From contig NZ_CP113056.1 of assembly GCF_026625645.1 (NCBI RefSeq), forward strand, positions 1,364,001 to 1,428,000: 64,000 nucleotides of DNA. The letters are read 5' to 3'. How positions within the stretch are numbered: position 1 is the stretch's first letter; each line of letters starts with the position of its first letter. A program made the position numbers and the translations under genes. Under the pieces are notes generated by a model. It worked only from the letters and a program-made list of their open reading frames with translations, made no database searches and was not told where the DNA came from. Origin of the DNA: Ancylobacter sp. SL191. GTDB lineage: Bacteria; Pseudomonadota; Alphaproteobacteria; Rhizobiales; Xanthobacteraceae. Of the stretch, positions 37,601 to 48,484 are shown one piece after another.

Positions 37601-39842
37601 CGCCATTGTCCTGCATCGCCACATAGAGGCTCGATATCACCACGCTATCCCCCGCCTCGGATCCCGAAGGAAGGCCGATGGTCAGGGTGGTGGGTCCGAC
37701 TGGCGGTACGCCCGCGCCGATCCCGAGTCCTTCGGCGAAATCGGCGGATGTTCGCAGGGCGAGTTCGCCACTGCGGACCTCGATATACCGTAGCGTGTCC
37801 AGGCTGCCGGTCAGTGTGAGGGTGGCATCGCCCTTTTTGACCACATAATAACCGCTGCTGACGCTGAAGCCGCCAGCATAGGTTCCGTCGGTGTCCTGAA
37901 CAATGTTCAGGGAATTGGCGCCCAACGTCACAACGGCGTCCGAGGCGGTGCCGGACAGCGAGCCGATGGTGGCGAATCCAAAAGTGCCCGCGCCGGACAG
38001 GTCGAGCACGGCGGTGTCGCCATTCAGCGCGACCCCGCCCGCGGTCGGCAGGGCCGTGGTCGAGGTGATGGCCAGCGTGCCCGCCTCGATCACCGTACCG
38101 CCGGTATAGCCATTCGTGCCGGAGAGGGTCAGCGTGGCGCTGCCGGTCTTGGTCAGGCTGCCCGTGCCGGTGATGGTGCCAGCATAGGTGCCCGCGGTCG
38201 TCTGGTCGACCGTGAGGTTCTTCTCCCCGGCGGTGACGGTGCCGGCGCTCGACCCGGAAAGGTCGTCCAGGCTCGTGCCGGCGGCGGTAATGCCGGAAAT
38301 GTCCAGCGTGGCGTTGACGGTGACGCTGGAGGCATCCTCCAGCGTGGCGCCGCCGGTCAGGGCCAGCGTGCCGGCGCTGACGACGACGGTCATCTCGTCG
38401 CCGACGCTGCCATCGTTAACGGTCCAGGTCGAGGTGCCCGCCTTCTCCAGCGTGCCGAAGCCGCTTCCGGCGATGGTGCCGAGCGTGCCGTTGAAGCTCG
38501 CTGACACATTGTTGCTGCCGCCCAGCACGAGGGTGTCGTCACGGCCCGCGCCGGTAATGGCGCCGGTGATCGTGCCGAGGTCGCCGGAGCTGTCGGCGCG
38601 CATTTCGAGCACATTCGTGCCGCCGGTGAAGGCGATGGCCGCCGCGGTGCCGATGCCCTGCGTGCCGCCGCTGATGGAACCCGCAGCGCCGTCGAGAATG
38701 ACGGTCAGATCGGCGCCGGTGATGCCGGCGCCACCGGTCGGGTTCGACCCCGTGCCACTCGCCCCGCCCGTTACCGCCGACTGGACGAGGATGGTCGTCG
38801 CGCCCGTGCTGCCGGTCGCGTCAATGCCGGCACCGCCGATGCCGCTGCCGAATATGCCGTCGGTGGCCGACCCGCCGGTGACGGACGCCCTGATCAACAG
38901 CGAGGTATCGCCGCTAGTGTCGGTCAGGAGGATGGCGGCGCCGCCATTCGCGCCGATACTCGCGCCCGAACCGGCCGCGCCCCCGCTCACCGTGCCCTCG
39001 AAGGTGAAGCTGTTGTCGCCGGTGGCGCCATTGAGTACGAAGCCGCTCGCGCCGTTGCCGCCCTGATTAGAGGCGTTGATACCGGAGCCGCCATTGCCGC
39101 CGGTGAGAGCCGCGCCGATGGTCAGCGTGTTGTCGCCGGTCGGCTGATAGATGACGAGGCCGCTGCCGCCATTGCCGCCCGTTGCCGCCCAGCCATAGCC
39201 GCCGCCATTGCCGCCAGTGATCGTGGCCACATCAGCCGCGTCGATGGTGGCTGTTGTCCCGGTAAGGCCGGTGATTACCGCGCCGAAGCCGCCGCCGCCG
39301 CCGCCGCCGCCCGCCCCGGCAAAGCCGGCCGCGCCGCCATTGCCGCCAGTGCCGCCGGTGACGGAATTGCTCAGGTCGCCAATCGCGCCGACAAAGCCAT
39401 GCACGCCACCGCCGCCGCCGCCGCCGGAATTGTTATCCCCGCCGGCCTCACCATCGTTACCGCCTGCGCCTTCCCACTCACCACCGCCGCCGCCAGCGCC
39501 GCCGCCCGTGGAGGCGGCGCCGCCGTCGCCACCCACGACACCGCTACCGCCGCCGCCACCACCGGTGGTCATTTCCGCATCCGATCCGGCGGCGCCATCG
39601 CCGCCTGTCCCGGTGCTGCTGGCCGCGCCGCCGACGCCCGCGCCGACCCAAACGGACACGCCGCCCGCGCCACCATCGCCATCCGCCGCGCGGGCGGGGG
39701 CGAGGGGCACGAGCAGCGCGGCGACAACCAGCGTGCCGGCGAGGGAATTCATGAGCAGGGTGCGGTGGTGAACGCGCGGGTTGCTGCGGTTGCACGACAG
39801 AATGAGAGAGCTTGCGCCCCCGATGCGATGTCCCAGACTCAC
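34620..39842 (-). CDS. Large autotransporter with glycine-rich passenger and PATR repeats
   Basis: This type V secreted protein is about 1740 aa. I choose the GTG at 39840-39842 because GGGGGA lies 6 nt upstream; the ATG at 39905 has no ribosome-binding site, and the ATG at 39752 starts directly at the hydrophobic core. The signal peptide ends near LAPARAADG. A strongly glycine-rich stretch of about 200 residues follows. Several autotransporter-associated beta-strand repeats come next (for example GTLTLTGANTHSGGTEIAAG and QTLTGVSDYTGGTTILAG). The last 270 residues or so form an outer-membrane beta-barrel ending in RLSIRF with the terminal Phe. The role is probably surface adhesion or biofilm formation; that part is inferred. 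Confidence 0.93.
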   Translation of the reverse strand: MSLGHRIGGASSLILSCNRSNPRVHHRTLLMNSLAGTLVVAALLVPLAPARAADGDGGAGGVSVWVGAGVGGAASSTGTGGDGAAGSDAEMTTGGGGGGSGVVGGDGGAASTGGGAGGGGGEWEGAGGNDGEAGGDNNSGGGGGGGVHGFVGAIGDLSNSVTGGTGGNGGAAGFAGAGGGGGGGGFGAVITGLTGTTATIDAADVATITGGNGGGYGWAATGGNGGSGLVIYQPTGDNTLTIGAALTGGNGGSGINASNQGGNGASGFVLNGATGDNSFTFEGTVSGGAAGSGASIGANGGAAILLTDTSGDTSLLIRASVTGGSATDGIFGSGIGGAGIDATGSTGATTILVQSAVTGGASGTGSNPTGGAGITGADLTVILDGAAGSISGGTQGIGTAAAIAFTGGTNVLEMRADSSGDLGTITGAITGAGRDDTLVLGGSNNVSASFNGTLGTIAGSGFGTLEKAGTSTWTVNDGSVGDEMTVVVSAGTLALTGGATLEDASSVTVNATLDISGITAAGTSLDDLSGSSAGTVTAGEKNLTVDQTTAGTYAGTITGTGSLTKTGSATLTLSGTNGYTGGTVIEAGTLAITSTTALPTAGGVALNGDTAVLDLSGAGTFGFATIGSLSGTASDAVVTLGANSLNIVQDTDGTYAGGFSVSSGYYVVKKGDATLTLTGSLDTLRYIEVRSGELALRTSADFAEGLGIGAGVPPVGPTTLTIGLPSGSEAGDSVVISSLYVAMQDNGGDNTLNIEAGATLSTGDFWFYGDGFTTNVINISGDATNGSGVLATDGFARYGGVSTMNLDGGVLRANKTNANFMSGFLTGSVTLEAGGGTIDSNGFDISIGGVFTGTGALVKEGAGTLTLTGANTHSGGTEIAAGTLEVTNADALGTGAVNLSGSTAVLELNNIATNVYGLNGVAGSEVSLVLAGSIHLMADSGTYDYAGSITGGGGLSLLGSVLQMGTGTQILSGVNNFTGYIGVTAGTLVLANDAAASASNLVILADGAQLTIDDVNVTVAGLQNSGDGLATVLIDGGSLTLGGAGPANFAGTITGTGALIVDSTTTQTLTGVSDYTGGTTILAGTLALAGNGALASSGALALNGDTAVFDISDAANPITIGALSGTATGATLALGNQLLTTNLDVASVYAGAITGTGSFTKQGDATLTLNGVSSFDGLVTVADGKLVVGDSSHAGASIAGAVFVADGATLGGIGTTGSVTVASGGTLSPGNSIGTIHVTGDVTFLTGSTYQVELAGDGTSDLISATGQITLNGATLNLVALDPEVSYVSGQSYTILEAAGGVSGSFSEVTTTSIFLRAQAEEFATGVTVVIAVASPDAFTSVAVTPNQIATSAALGTLPQSGASLALYNSLLFLTSAGEAQWAYDQLSGEVHASTQSLFMEQSSLIRGALNDRLRAAQGGVGASAGTVVNVVETSSGALAYAAPSPIKVAADMSMPVKAAPALAPVERFALWSTAFGNWGEMDGNSNAAGVSDSTGGFLIGADTRVGEGWRVGVAGGYSYTDFSISGRNSSGSSDNWHIGVYGGNEWGPLALRTGLAYTWQDISTNRSVAFTGYSDSLSADYDAGTVQAFGELGYRIDAAGIAFEPFANLSYVSLHQDGYTEEGGAAALTGDSQTMDTTFTTLGVRLAKEIAFGSTAATLRGALGWRHAFGDIDPTVTQAFAGSDAFTVTGAPIAEDAAVIEAGLDMLISATATLGIAYTGQYGDGVSENGVNARLSIRF

Positions 39843-40080
39843 GTGAATCCCCCGATACTTAACAGGGGTACGTCTAACAGCGGAGTAACACGGAGTGTCG
39901 ACCATATTGATGGTAGGGGGGTGTCGATTTTTGGTTGGATTGCCCTTTTCGCATCGGCCCTTAGGCTCCTGATTTGCCGCACAATCCGTTGGCGGCAGAG
40001 CTATGGGGCGGCACGGTGAGCGCCACAGGGGGGGCGCTCCAGCCGCACGCGAACGCGGCGCTGGAGCGATCCGAACGGCC

Positions 40081-41403
40081 TCACGCCGACTTTCTGAAAA
40101 CCCCGACCTCGATCTCGTCGCCCGCCGCGCCGATGATGCCGGCGGGGTCGTTGGCGAGTTCGAGGTCGGTCTCGTCGATGGCGGCGGGCGCGTTCAGGCG
40201 CGGCGCCGGGCGCATCAGCAGCTGCGCGGCGAGCGCGATCAGCGCCATGCCGGGCATCACCACGCTCATCGCCAGCGTCGGCGACGGGAAGAGGCTCGCG
40301 GCCGCCGAGCCGGCAAAGCCGCCGCCGATCTGCAGGCAGCCCATCAGCGCCGCCGCCGAGCCGGCAATGGCCGGCGAGCCGGACAGCGCGGCGGTGGTGG
40401 CACCCGGCATCACCAGCGCCATGCCGCAGGCCCACACCGCGACCGGCCCCATCACCGTGGCGAAGGAGAGCGGCAGAACGAGCGGGAAAAGCGCCATCGC
40501 CGCGCCGGCCAGTGTCACCATGCCGAGCCCGATAGGGATGAGCCGATTGGCGTCCACCCGCTTCATCGCCTGCCCCGCGAGGATCGTCCCGCCCATATAG
40601 GCGCCGGTCTGGCAGATCATGGCGAGGCCGAACTGGGTCGGGGTGAGGCCGACCGCGTCGATCAGCACGAAGGGCAGGATGGCGCCGAGCGCGTAGATGC
40701 CGCCGACCGAGAAGCCGATGGTGAGGCTCGCCCGCATGAATCCGGTGTCGCGCAGCAGCGTGGCGTAATTGCCGAGAATGCGCGTGGGGCGCGCCTGCGC
40801 CGGGTCGGGCTTCGGGTTGGTCTCGGGCACGGCGAGCACGATCAGGCCGAGCGCGGCAAGGCCGTAGAGCACCATCACATAGAAGATGGGCTGCCAGCCG
40901 AACGCCACGAGAATTGCCCCGCCCAGCGTCGGCGCGACCGCGGGGCCGACCGCCAGCATGGTGCCGATGAGGTTGAGGATGCGCGCCGAGGGCTGGCCGA
41001 TGAACTGGTCGCGCACGATGGCGCGGGCGATGGCCGGCCCGGCGGCGACGCCGATGCCCTGCAGGACGCGCCCGGCGATCAGCCAGCCGACGCTCGGCGC
41101 CGTCGCGGCGATCAGGCTGCCGGCGACATAGAGGGTGAAGAAGCCGATGGCGGCGGGGCGTCGCCCATAGGCATCCGACAGCGGCCCGCACAGAAGCTGC
41201 GCCAGCGCGAAGGCGCCGAAATAGACGGAGAGGGTCAGCTTCAACGTCGAGGCGGTGCTGCCGAAGGCGGTCACCAGCTCCGGCATGGCCGGCGTGTAGA
41301 GCGACATGCTCAAGGGGCCGATGACGATGATGAGCGCGCCGATGATGGCGGTGCGCCGCTCGCTCATTACCGGAACAGCCTCGGGACGAAGGTGTGTGCT
41401 CAT
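40081..41403 (-). CDS. MFS multidrug efflux transporter (Bcr/CflA type)
   Basis: This 440-aa membrane protein has about 12 hydrophobic segments of the drug:H+ antiporter-1 group. It has LSMSLYTPAMPELVTAFGST in helix 1, GPLSDAYGRRP in the loop 2-3 motif A, and RVLQGIGVAAGPAIARAIVR in helix 4. The ATG at 41401-41403 overlaps the marR stop codon as ATGA, so the two genes are translationally coupled. An internal ATG at 41367 (MSERRTAIIG) is an alternative start. It probably exports a toxic compound under control of the MarR protein. Confidence 0.92.
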   Translation of the reverse strand: MSTHLRPEAVPVMSERRTAIIGALIIVIGPLSMSLYTPAMPELVTAFGSTASTLKLTLSVYFGAFALAQLLCGPLSDAYGRRPAAIGFFTLYVAGSLIAATAPSVGWLIAGRVLQGIGVAAGPAIARAIVRDQFIGQPSARILNLIGTMLAVGPAVAPTLGGAILVAFGWQPIFYVMVLYGLAALGLIVLAVPETNPKPDPAQARPTRILGNYATLLRDTGFMRASLTIGFSVGGIYALGAILPFVLIDAVGLTPTQFGLAMICQTGAYMGGTILAGQAMKRVDANRLIPIGLGMVTLAGAAMALFPLVLPLSFATVMGPVAVWACGMALVMPGATTAALSGSPAIAGSAAALMGCLQIGGGFAGSAAASLFPSPTLAMSVVMPGMALIALAAQLLMRPAPRLNAPAAIDETDLELANDPAGIIGAAGDEIEVGVFRKSA

Positions 41404-41846
41404 GCGCTCTCTCCCCGGCCGGGCGCGCACAGATTGGCGCGGATGAGCTGGAGCGCGTGGCGCAGCGCGTCGCGCTCTAAGGGGGCGACGCCGTCCAGCG
41501 CCTCCTCGCGCGCGGTCGCGGCGGCGGCGAGGATGCGCTCCAGCAAGGGCGCGGCGTCCGGCGTGAGCCGCACGATCTTGGCGCGGCGGTCGCTCGGGTC
41601 GGGATCGCGGGCGATCACGCCCAGCGCTTCCAGCCGGTCGAGATAGCCGACCATGGTCATCGGCTCGATACTCATGCGCTCGGCCAGCGCCCCCTGGCGC
41701 AGGCCGGGATTGATCTTGAGATGCAGCAGCGTGCGCGCCTCGCCCGCCGTGATGCCGAGACCCGCCTCGGTGAAGGCGCGGTCCATGCGCGCCCGGTAGA
41801 GCCGGGCAGCGTCGACAAGGATGAAGCCGAGAGGAATGTCCATCAT
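41400..41846 (-). CDS. MarR family transcriptional regulator
   Basis: This 148-aa winged-helix regulator has LGITAGEARTLLHLKINPGL, then the DNA-binding helix region RQGALAERMSIEPMTMVGYL. The wing contains ARDPDPSDRRAKIVRLT, the classic DxRxxxxxLT pattern with a Val-Arg variant. It is cotranscribed with, and probably represses, the MFS exporter. A palindromic operator lies directly upstream at 41861-41881. Ligands are unknown. Confidence 0.93.
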   Translation of the reverse strand: MMDIPLGFILVDAARLYRARMDRAFTEAGLGITAGEARTLLHLKINPGLRQGALAERMSIEPMTMVGYLDRLEALGVIARDPDPSDRRAKIVRLTPDAAPLLERILAAAATAREEALDGVAPLERDALRHALQLIRANLCAPGRGESA

Positions 41847-41860
41847 GATAAGCTGGACAT

Positions 41861-41881
41861 ATAGTAAGGTAGACTTACGAT
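41861..41881. promoter_or_regulatory. Candidate MarR operator
   Basis: ATAGTAAG-N5-CTTACGAT forms a 21-bp imperfect palindrome with perfect GTAAG/CTTAC inner arms. It lies 15 bp upstream of the marR ATG and overlaps TA-rich -10-like sequence on the minus strand, so binding would block transcription of the marR-exporter operon. MarR proteins typically bind such palindromes of 16-20 bp next to their own gene. Confidence 0.6.
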
Positions 41882-41925
41882 CAACTGCGACTTTTAGTGG
41901 GGGAGGCTCGCGTGTTCGGGTGGGG

Positions 41926-42076
41926 CGTCATCCCGGACGACCAAAGGCCGGGCCGGGATGACGCGAGGGGCATGAGGCGTCACCTCCCCCAACCACGTCA
42001 TCCCCGGGCTTGACCCGGGGATCCACGACTGACGCGCGGCACCGAAGACGTGGATGGCCGGGTCAAGGCCATGACG
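41926..42076. repeat. Three palindromic elements, one internally deleted
   Basis: Units lie at 41926-41963 (CGTCATCCCGGAC...GGCCGGGATGACG), 41994-42027 (CCCCGGG-type core with GTCATC and GATCCACG ends) and 42049-42076. The last lacks about 5 bp of the usual GTCAAGCCCGGCC core, so its palindrome is broken. They fill the gap between the divergent marR gene and the 3' end of the 42125 gene. Confidence 0.75.
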
Positions 42077-42124
42077 GCGTAAGGGGCTGGAAGGTATGGC
42101 CGGGGATGGGCCTTCCCGTTGTCC

Positions 42125-42628
42125 TCAGTCCAGCGGAACCTTGCGGTTCTCGCCGAGATTGGCGCGCTCGCCGGAGATGCGGGCGGCGAGCATTTTCAGC
42201 GTGATGAGGATGGAGGAGCCGGTGCCGTCCCAATATTCCGCGTCGGAGGGCAGGAAGCGCAACACACGGATATTCGGATCGTCCTTCCCGTCCGGCCAAT
42301 AGGCGCGGGCGGCGTCGTTCCACAGCTCGTCCACCTTGGCGCGGTCGTCGAGCACCTCGCATTCGCCGGAGACCGAGAGGAAGTCGTTGCCCGACGATTT
42401 GGCGAAGGTCAGGCAGCCCTGCGGGTCGCGCGCCAGCTCGTCATCGACATGACCGCGCCGGTCGGTGAGGAACCAGATGCAGCCTTCCTCGCGGGACGGG
42501 AAGGCGTGCATCGGCCGGCCGCGCAGGGTCAGGCCCTGCTTCGTCACCAGCATGCAGGTGCGGATTTCCGTCATCATCGCCCAGGCGGTGTCGATGGCGT
42601 CGGATGTCGTCTTGTCGCTGTGGTCCAT
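42125..42628 (-). CDS. Pyridoxamine 5'-phosphate oxidase-like (general stress protein 26) family protein
   Basis: This 167-aa FMN-binding split-barrel protein resembles general stress protein 26. Features are IDTAWAMMTEIRTCMLVTKQ, LRGRPMHAFPSREEGCIWFL, DRRGHVDDELARDPQGCLTF, and the C-terminal AEYWDGTGSSILITLKML region. An AGGAGG ribosome-binding site selects the ATG at 42626-42628 rather than the in-frame start at 42655. Family members bind flavins or F420, and their physiological reactions are mostly unknown. It is divergent from the site-2 protease gene. Confidence 0.9.
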   Translation of the reverse strand: MDHSDKTTSDAIDTAWAMMTEIRTCMLVTKQGLTLRGRPMHAFPSREEGCIWFLTDRRGHVDDELARDPQGCLTFAKSSGNDFLSVSGECEVLDDRAKVDELWNDAARAYWPDGKDDPNIRVLRFLPSDAEYWDGTGSSILITLKMLAARISGERANLGENRKVPLD

Positions 42629-42765
42629 GAATGCCTCCTGTTTCGGAAGAGGCAACCCGTGGCGGGGACGAGGGTTCCGGCCGGGAGGCAGTCATCGCTG
42701 CGCGATGTCATGGTGTTCTGGCACGGGCCGGCTATTGTTGGGGTAATGCCTCAAGGAGTTCCCGC

Positions 42766-43878
42766 ATGCCCTGGTCGCTTACCGTCGGCTATGTCTATGG
42801 CACGGCCGTGCGTATCCACGTCACCTTCCTGCTGTTCCTGATCTGGATCTGGGCCGCCTATTACCAGCAGGGCGGGGTCGGGGCGGCGTGGAACGGCGTT
42901 GCCTTCGTCGCGCTGCTGTTCCTCTGCGTGCTGCTGCACGAGTTCGGCCACATCTTCGCGGCGCGGCGCTACGGGGTGAAGACGCCGGAGGTGACGCTCT
43001 GGCCGTTCGGCGGCATCGCCCGGCTGGAGCGCATCCCGGAAAAGCCGTCGGAGGAGCTGGTGGTGGCGCTCGCCGGGCCGGCGGTGAATGTGGTGATCGC
43101 GCTGGTGCTGCTGGTGCTGCTCGGTGGCGATGTCGGCATGGAGCACATCGAGAAGATCGAGAACCCGCAATCGAGCCTGATGGCCAAGCTCGCCGCCGCT
43201 AACATCTTCCTCGTCGTGTTCAACCTCATCCCCGCCTTTCCGATGGATGGCGGGCGGGTGCTGCGGGCGCTGCTTGCCATGAAGATGGGCCATGCCCAGG
43301 CGACGCAGGCCGCGGCCTCGATCGGTCAGGCGCTGGCGGTCGGCCTCGGCCTGCTCGGCATCTTCGGCAACCCGATGCTGATCATCATCGCCGTCTTCGT
43401 TTTCCTTGCCGCCTCGGGCGAGGCCGGGCAGGTGCAGATGAAGCAGGTGGCGCAGGGCCTTCTGGTGCAGGACGCGATGATCACCCAGTTCGAGACGCTG
43501 GGCCCGCAAGCGAGCGTCGGGGACGCCGCCGAGGCGCTGATCCGCACCACGCAGAAGGAATTCCCCATCGTCGACGGCGCCGGCCATCTGCGCGGCGTGC
43601 TGACCCGCGACGCGATGATCCGGGCGCTGCAGGCCAAGGGTCCGGCTTCCTCCGTGCTAGAGGCGATGGGCGAAGTGCCGACCGTGCCGATGCGCGCGCC
43701 GCTCGACCGGGCGCTGAAGCTCATCACCCAGAGCGGCGCACCGCTGGTAGGCGTGATCGATGCGGAGGGGCGGCTCGCGGGGCTGCTCTCGCCGGAGAAT
43801 GTCGGCGAGATGATGATGTTGCGCGCCGCCCAGCCGGAAGGCCGCTTCGGCCCGTGGGCCCGCAAGCCCACGGCCTGA
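42766..43878 (+). CDS. Site-2 protease family (M50) metalloprotease with CBS domains
   Basis: This 370-aa polytopic membrane protease has the zinc motif HEFGH at residues 58-62 and the second metal motif in NLIPAFPMDGGRVLRALL. Together these mark the M50 family of intramembrane proteases. The C-terminal half (about residues 235-350) contains two CBS domains, which may sense adenine nucleotides in the cytosol. CAAGGAGTTCCCGC precedes the ATG. It may cleave a membrane-anchored regulator such as an anti-sigma factor, but no such target is visible nearby. Confidence 0.92.
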   Translation: MPWSLTVGYVYGTAVRIHVTFLLFLIWIWAAYYQQGGVGAAWNGVAFVALLFLCVLLHEFGHIFAARRYGVKTPEVTLWPFGGIARLERIPEKPSEELVVALAGPAVNVVIALVLLVLLGGDVGMEHIEKIENPQSSLMAKLAAANIFLVVFNLIPAFPMDGGRVLRALLAMKMGHAQATQAAASIGQALAVGLGLLGIFGNPMLIIIAVFVFLAASGEAGQVQMKQVAQGLLVQDAMITQFETLGPQASVGDAAEALIRTTQKEFPIVDGAGHLRGVLTRDAMIRALQAKGPASSVLEAMGEVPTVPMRAPLDRALKLITQSGAPLVGVIDAEGRLAGLLSPENVGEMMMLRAAQPEGRFGPWARKPTA

Positions 43879-43919
43879 GGCCGGAAGCTTCGCGGCCTGA
43901 GGAGACGGAGGAGGGCCGG

Positions 43920-44807
<888 letters not shown>

Positions 44808-44813
44808 TTATTC

Positions 44814-46643
<1,830 letters not shown>

Positions 46644-46767
46644 CGCCCTCCCTTCTCCCGCTGCAACGGTACCAGCGTGGCGCCCGCGCCACGCTCACGC
46701 AAATGCTTCGTGCATTCTGGCGTCAAGCCCCTTGATCCGGCGGAGCGGTTTTGCTCCCATCGGGGGG

Positions 46768-47277
46768 ATGAGCACGCTCCTTATCGAGACCCGCCGGGCG
46801 CGCCCGGCCCACGCCGCGGACATCGCCGATATCCATGATTCGGCGTGGCGCGCGACCTATCGCGGCCTGATACCGGGTATGGAGCTGGAGAAGATGGTCC
46901 AGCGCCGTGGCCCGCTCTGGTGGGAGACCGCGATCAAGCGCGGCTCGCGCGTGCTGGTGCTGACCTTCGGCGACGCGGTGGCGGGCTATGCCAATGTCGG
47001 GCGCAACCGCGCGCGCGGCCTGCCCTATGAGGGCGAGATTTACGAGCTCTATCTGCGGCCGGAATATCAGGGCCTCGGCTTTGGCCGGCGCCTGTTCGAG
47101 GATGCGCGCAAGGAACTGGTGAGCGCCGGTTTCGACGGCCTCGCCGTCTGGGCGCTCGCCGATAACGAACCCGCGCTCGGCTTCTACAAGGCGCTCGGCG
47201 GCATGCGGGTGGCCCGCTCGTCGGAGAGTTTCGGCGGCCGCACGCTGGAAAAGCTCGCCTTCGGCTGGAACGGCTGA
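46768..47277 (+). CDS. GNAT family N-acetyltransferase
   Basis: This 169-aa acetyltransferase has the acetyl-CoA-binding region EIYELYLRPEYQGLGFGRRL (the QGLGFGRRL loop) and the following helix. A terminal ALADNEPALGFYKALG segment is typical of GNATs acting on small molecules or protein N-termini. The ATG at 46768 follows GGGGGG. It lies 124 bp after typA and may have its own promoter. The substrate is unknown. Confidence 0.9.
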   Translation: MSTLLIETRRARPAHAADIADIHDSAWRATYRGLIPGMELEKMVQRRGPLWWETAIKRGSRVLVLTFGDAVAGYANVGRNRARGLPYEGEIYELYLRPEYQGLGFGRRLFEDARKELVSAGFDGLAVWALADNEPALGFYKALGGMRVARSSESFGGRTLEKLAFGWNG

Positions 47278-47373
47278 GCCTTCATTTCCTCGCCAGACGA
47301 GGGGCCGCCTGAGGGCTCGCCGCCGCCGCCGTGCTGGCGGCAGTCCGGGAACGCGGCACGCCATCCCATACAC

Positions 47374-47460
47374 CGTCATGGCCGGACTTGACCCGGCCAT
47401 CCACGTCTTCGCCTCGCGGTTCCCAAGTAGTGGATCCCCGGGTCAAGCCCGGGGATGACG
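47374..47460. repeat. Pair of palindromic elements
   Basis: The gap between the convergent GNAT and YggU genes holds a GGCCGG-type unit at 47374-47405 and a CCCCGGG-type unit at 47430-47460. They are arranged head to head as in the 880-1415 array and at 30987-31080. They may act as bidirectional terminators. Confidence 0.8.
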
Positions 47461-47490
47461 ATGCTTGGGGAGAGCCGGAAGCCGCGCCGC

Positions 47491-47817
47491 TCACTCCCCG
47501 ACCAGCGCCTGAAGCCGGGCGGTGAGGGTGGCGGGGTCGCCTTTGAGCCGGAAGGTCTTCAGCCGCGCCGTCGCGCCGCTCACCAGTTCGACGCTGGAGG
47601 GGGCGATGCCCGCGCCCTTGGCAAGCAGCCGGGTAAGCGCCGCATTGGCCTTGCCGTCCTCCGCCGCGACGCTGACGCGGGCCTTCAGCGCCCGCCGCCC
47701 GTCGGCGAGGTCCACCAGCCCGTCAATGGCGTCGCGCCCGCCGCGCGGTGTTGCCCGCACGGTCACAAGGAGGCCATCAGCCGCCACCGACCAGGCGGAT
47801 GGCGATCCGGCGCTCAC
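47491..47817 (-). CDS. DUF167 / YggU family protein
   Basis: This 108-aa protein has the DUF167 core: LLVTVRATPRGGRDAIDGL, KARVSVAAEDGKANAALTRL and LLAKGAGIAPSSVELVSGAT. The start is a GTG at 47815-47817. It is 16 bp downstream of the YggT gene, and the yggT-yggU pairing is conserved in many proteobacteria. The biochemical function is unknown. Confidence 0.92.
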   Translation of the reverse strand: MSAGSPSAWSVAADGLLVTVRATPRGGRDAIDGLVDLADGRRALKARVSVAAEDGKANAALTRLLAKGAGIAPSSVELVSGATARLKTFRLKGDPATLTARLQALVGE

Positions 47818-47833
47818 GGGGCGTGCCGGCTGT

Positions 47834-48112
47834 TCAGACGAACAGCTCGAACACCAGGTTGCGGATGAAATAGAGGCCGATGATCAGCACCACCGGCGAG
47901 ATGTCGATGCCGCCGAGATTGGGCAGGATGCGGCGCAGCGGCGCCAGCACCGGCTCGGTGGCGCGCCACAGGAACTCGCCGATGCTGCGCACGACCTGAT
48001 TGTGCGCGTTGACGACGTTGAACGCCACGAGCCAGGACAGGATGGCCGAGGCGATGAGAATCCAGACGTAAAGCGTGATGATCGTGTCGAAAAGCCAGAG
48101 AAGCGAATACAT
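47834..48112 (-). CDS. YggT family membrane protein
   Basis: This 92-aa protein has two hydrophobic segments (about residues 5-28 and 72-90) and the connecting region NQVVRSIGEFLWRATEPVLA and PLRRILPNLGGIDISPVVL typical of YggT. The family is linked to osmotic tolerance and cell-envelope functions. The ATG at 48110-48112 starts MYSLLWLFDTII; the longer frame to 48205 is unsupported. It is first in a yggT-yggU operon. Confidence 0.92.
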   Translation of the reverse strand: MYSLLWLFDTIITLYVWILIASAILSWLVAFNVVNAHNQVVRSIGEFLWRATEPVLAPLRRILPNLGGIDISPVVLIIGLYFIRNLVFELFV

Positions 48113-48377
48113 CGCGAGCCTCGAAGCGGGGCGCAGGGCAGGACGTGTCGGGACGATACGTGTCGCACGATGCTTAAAGGCGCCGCCGCCCGGCGGCAAC
48201 CCCATCCGTTGACGCGGGGCCGCGCGTTCGCCCCCAGCGCCGGGTGAAGGAGCGCCGGAGCGCGCCGGCCGGGGTTTTCAACAGCTCGGCCGGCCGTCGC
48301 ACAGCTTCGTGACGATCCTTGGCAGGGCGCCTTGACAGCGGGGCGGCCGCAACCGTACAAGGCGCGGCCTGACGCGT

Positions 48378-48453
48378 GGGGCCGTAGCTCAGTTGGGAGA
48401 GCGCTGCAATCGCACTGCAGAGGTCAGGGGTTCAAATCCCCTCGGCTCCACCA
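48378..48453 (+). tRNA. tRNA-Ala (anticodon CGC)
   Basis: This 76-nt cloverleaf includes an encoded CCA. The acceptor stem is GGGGCCG/CGGCTCC with one G-U pair. The D-arm region reads AGCTCAGTTGGGAGAGC. The anticodon stem CTGCA/TGCAG encloses the loop ATCGCAC with anticodon CGC. The T-arm is AGGGG-TTCAAAT-CCCCT. It reads GCG alanine codons, which are very common in this GC-rich DNA. Confidence 0.95.
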
Positions 48454-48484
48454 TCCCCCCGCGCTGGCATTTCTCTCAATTCGA

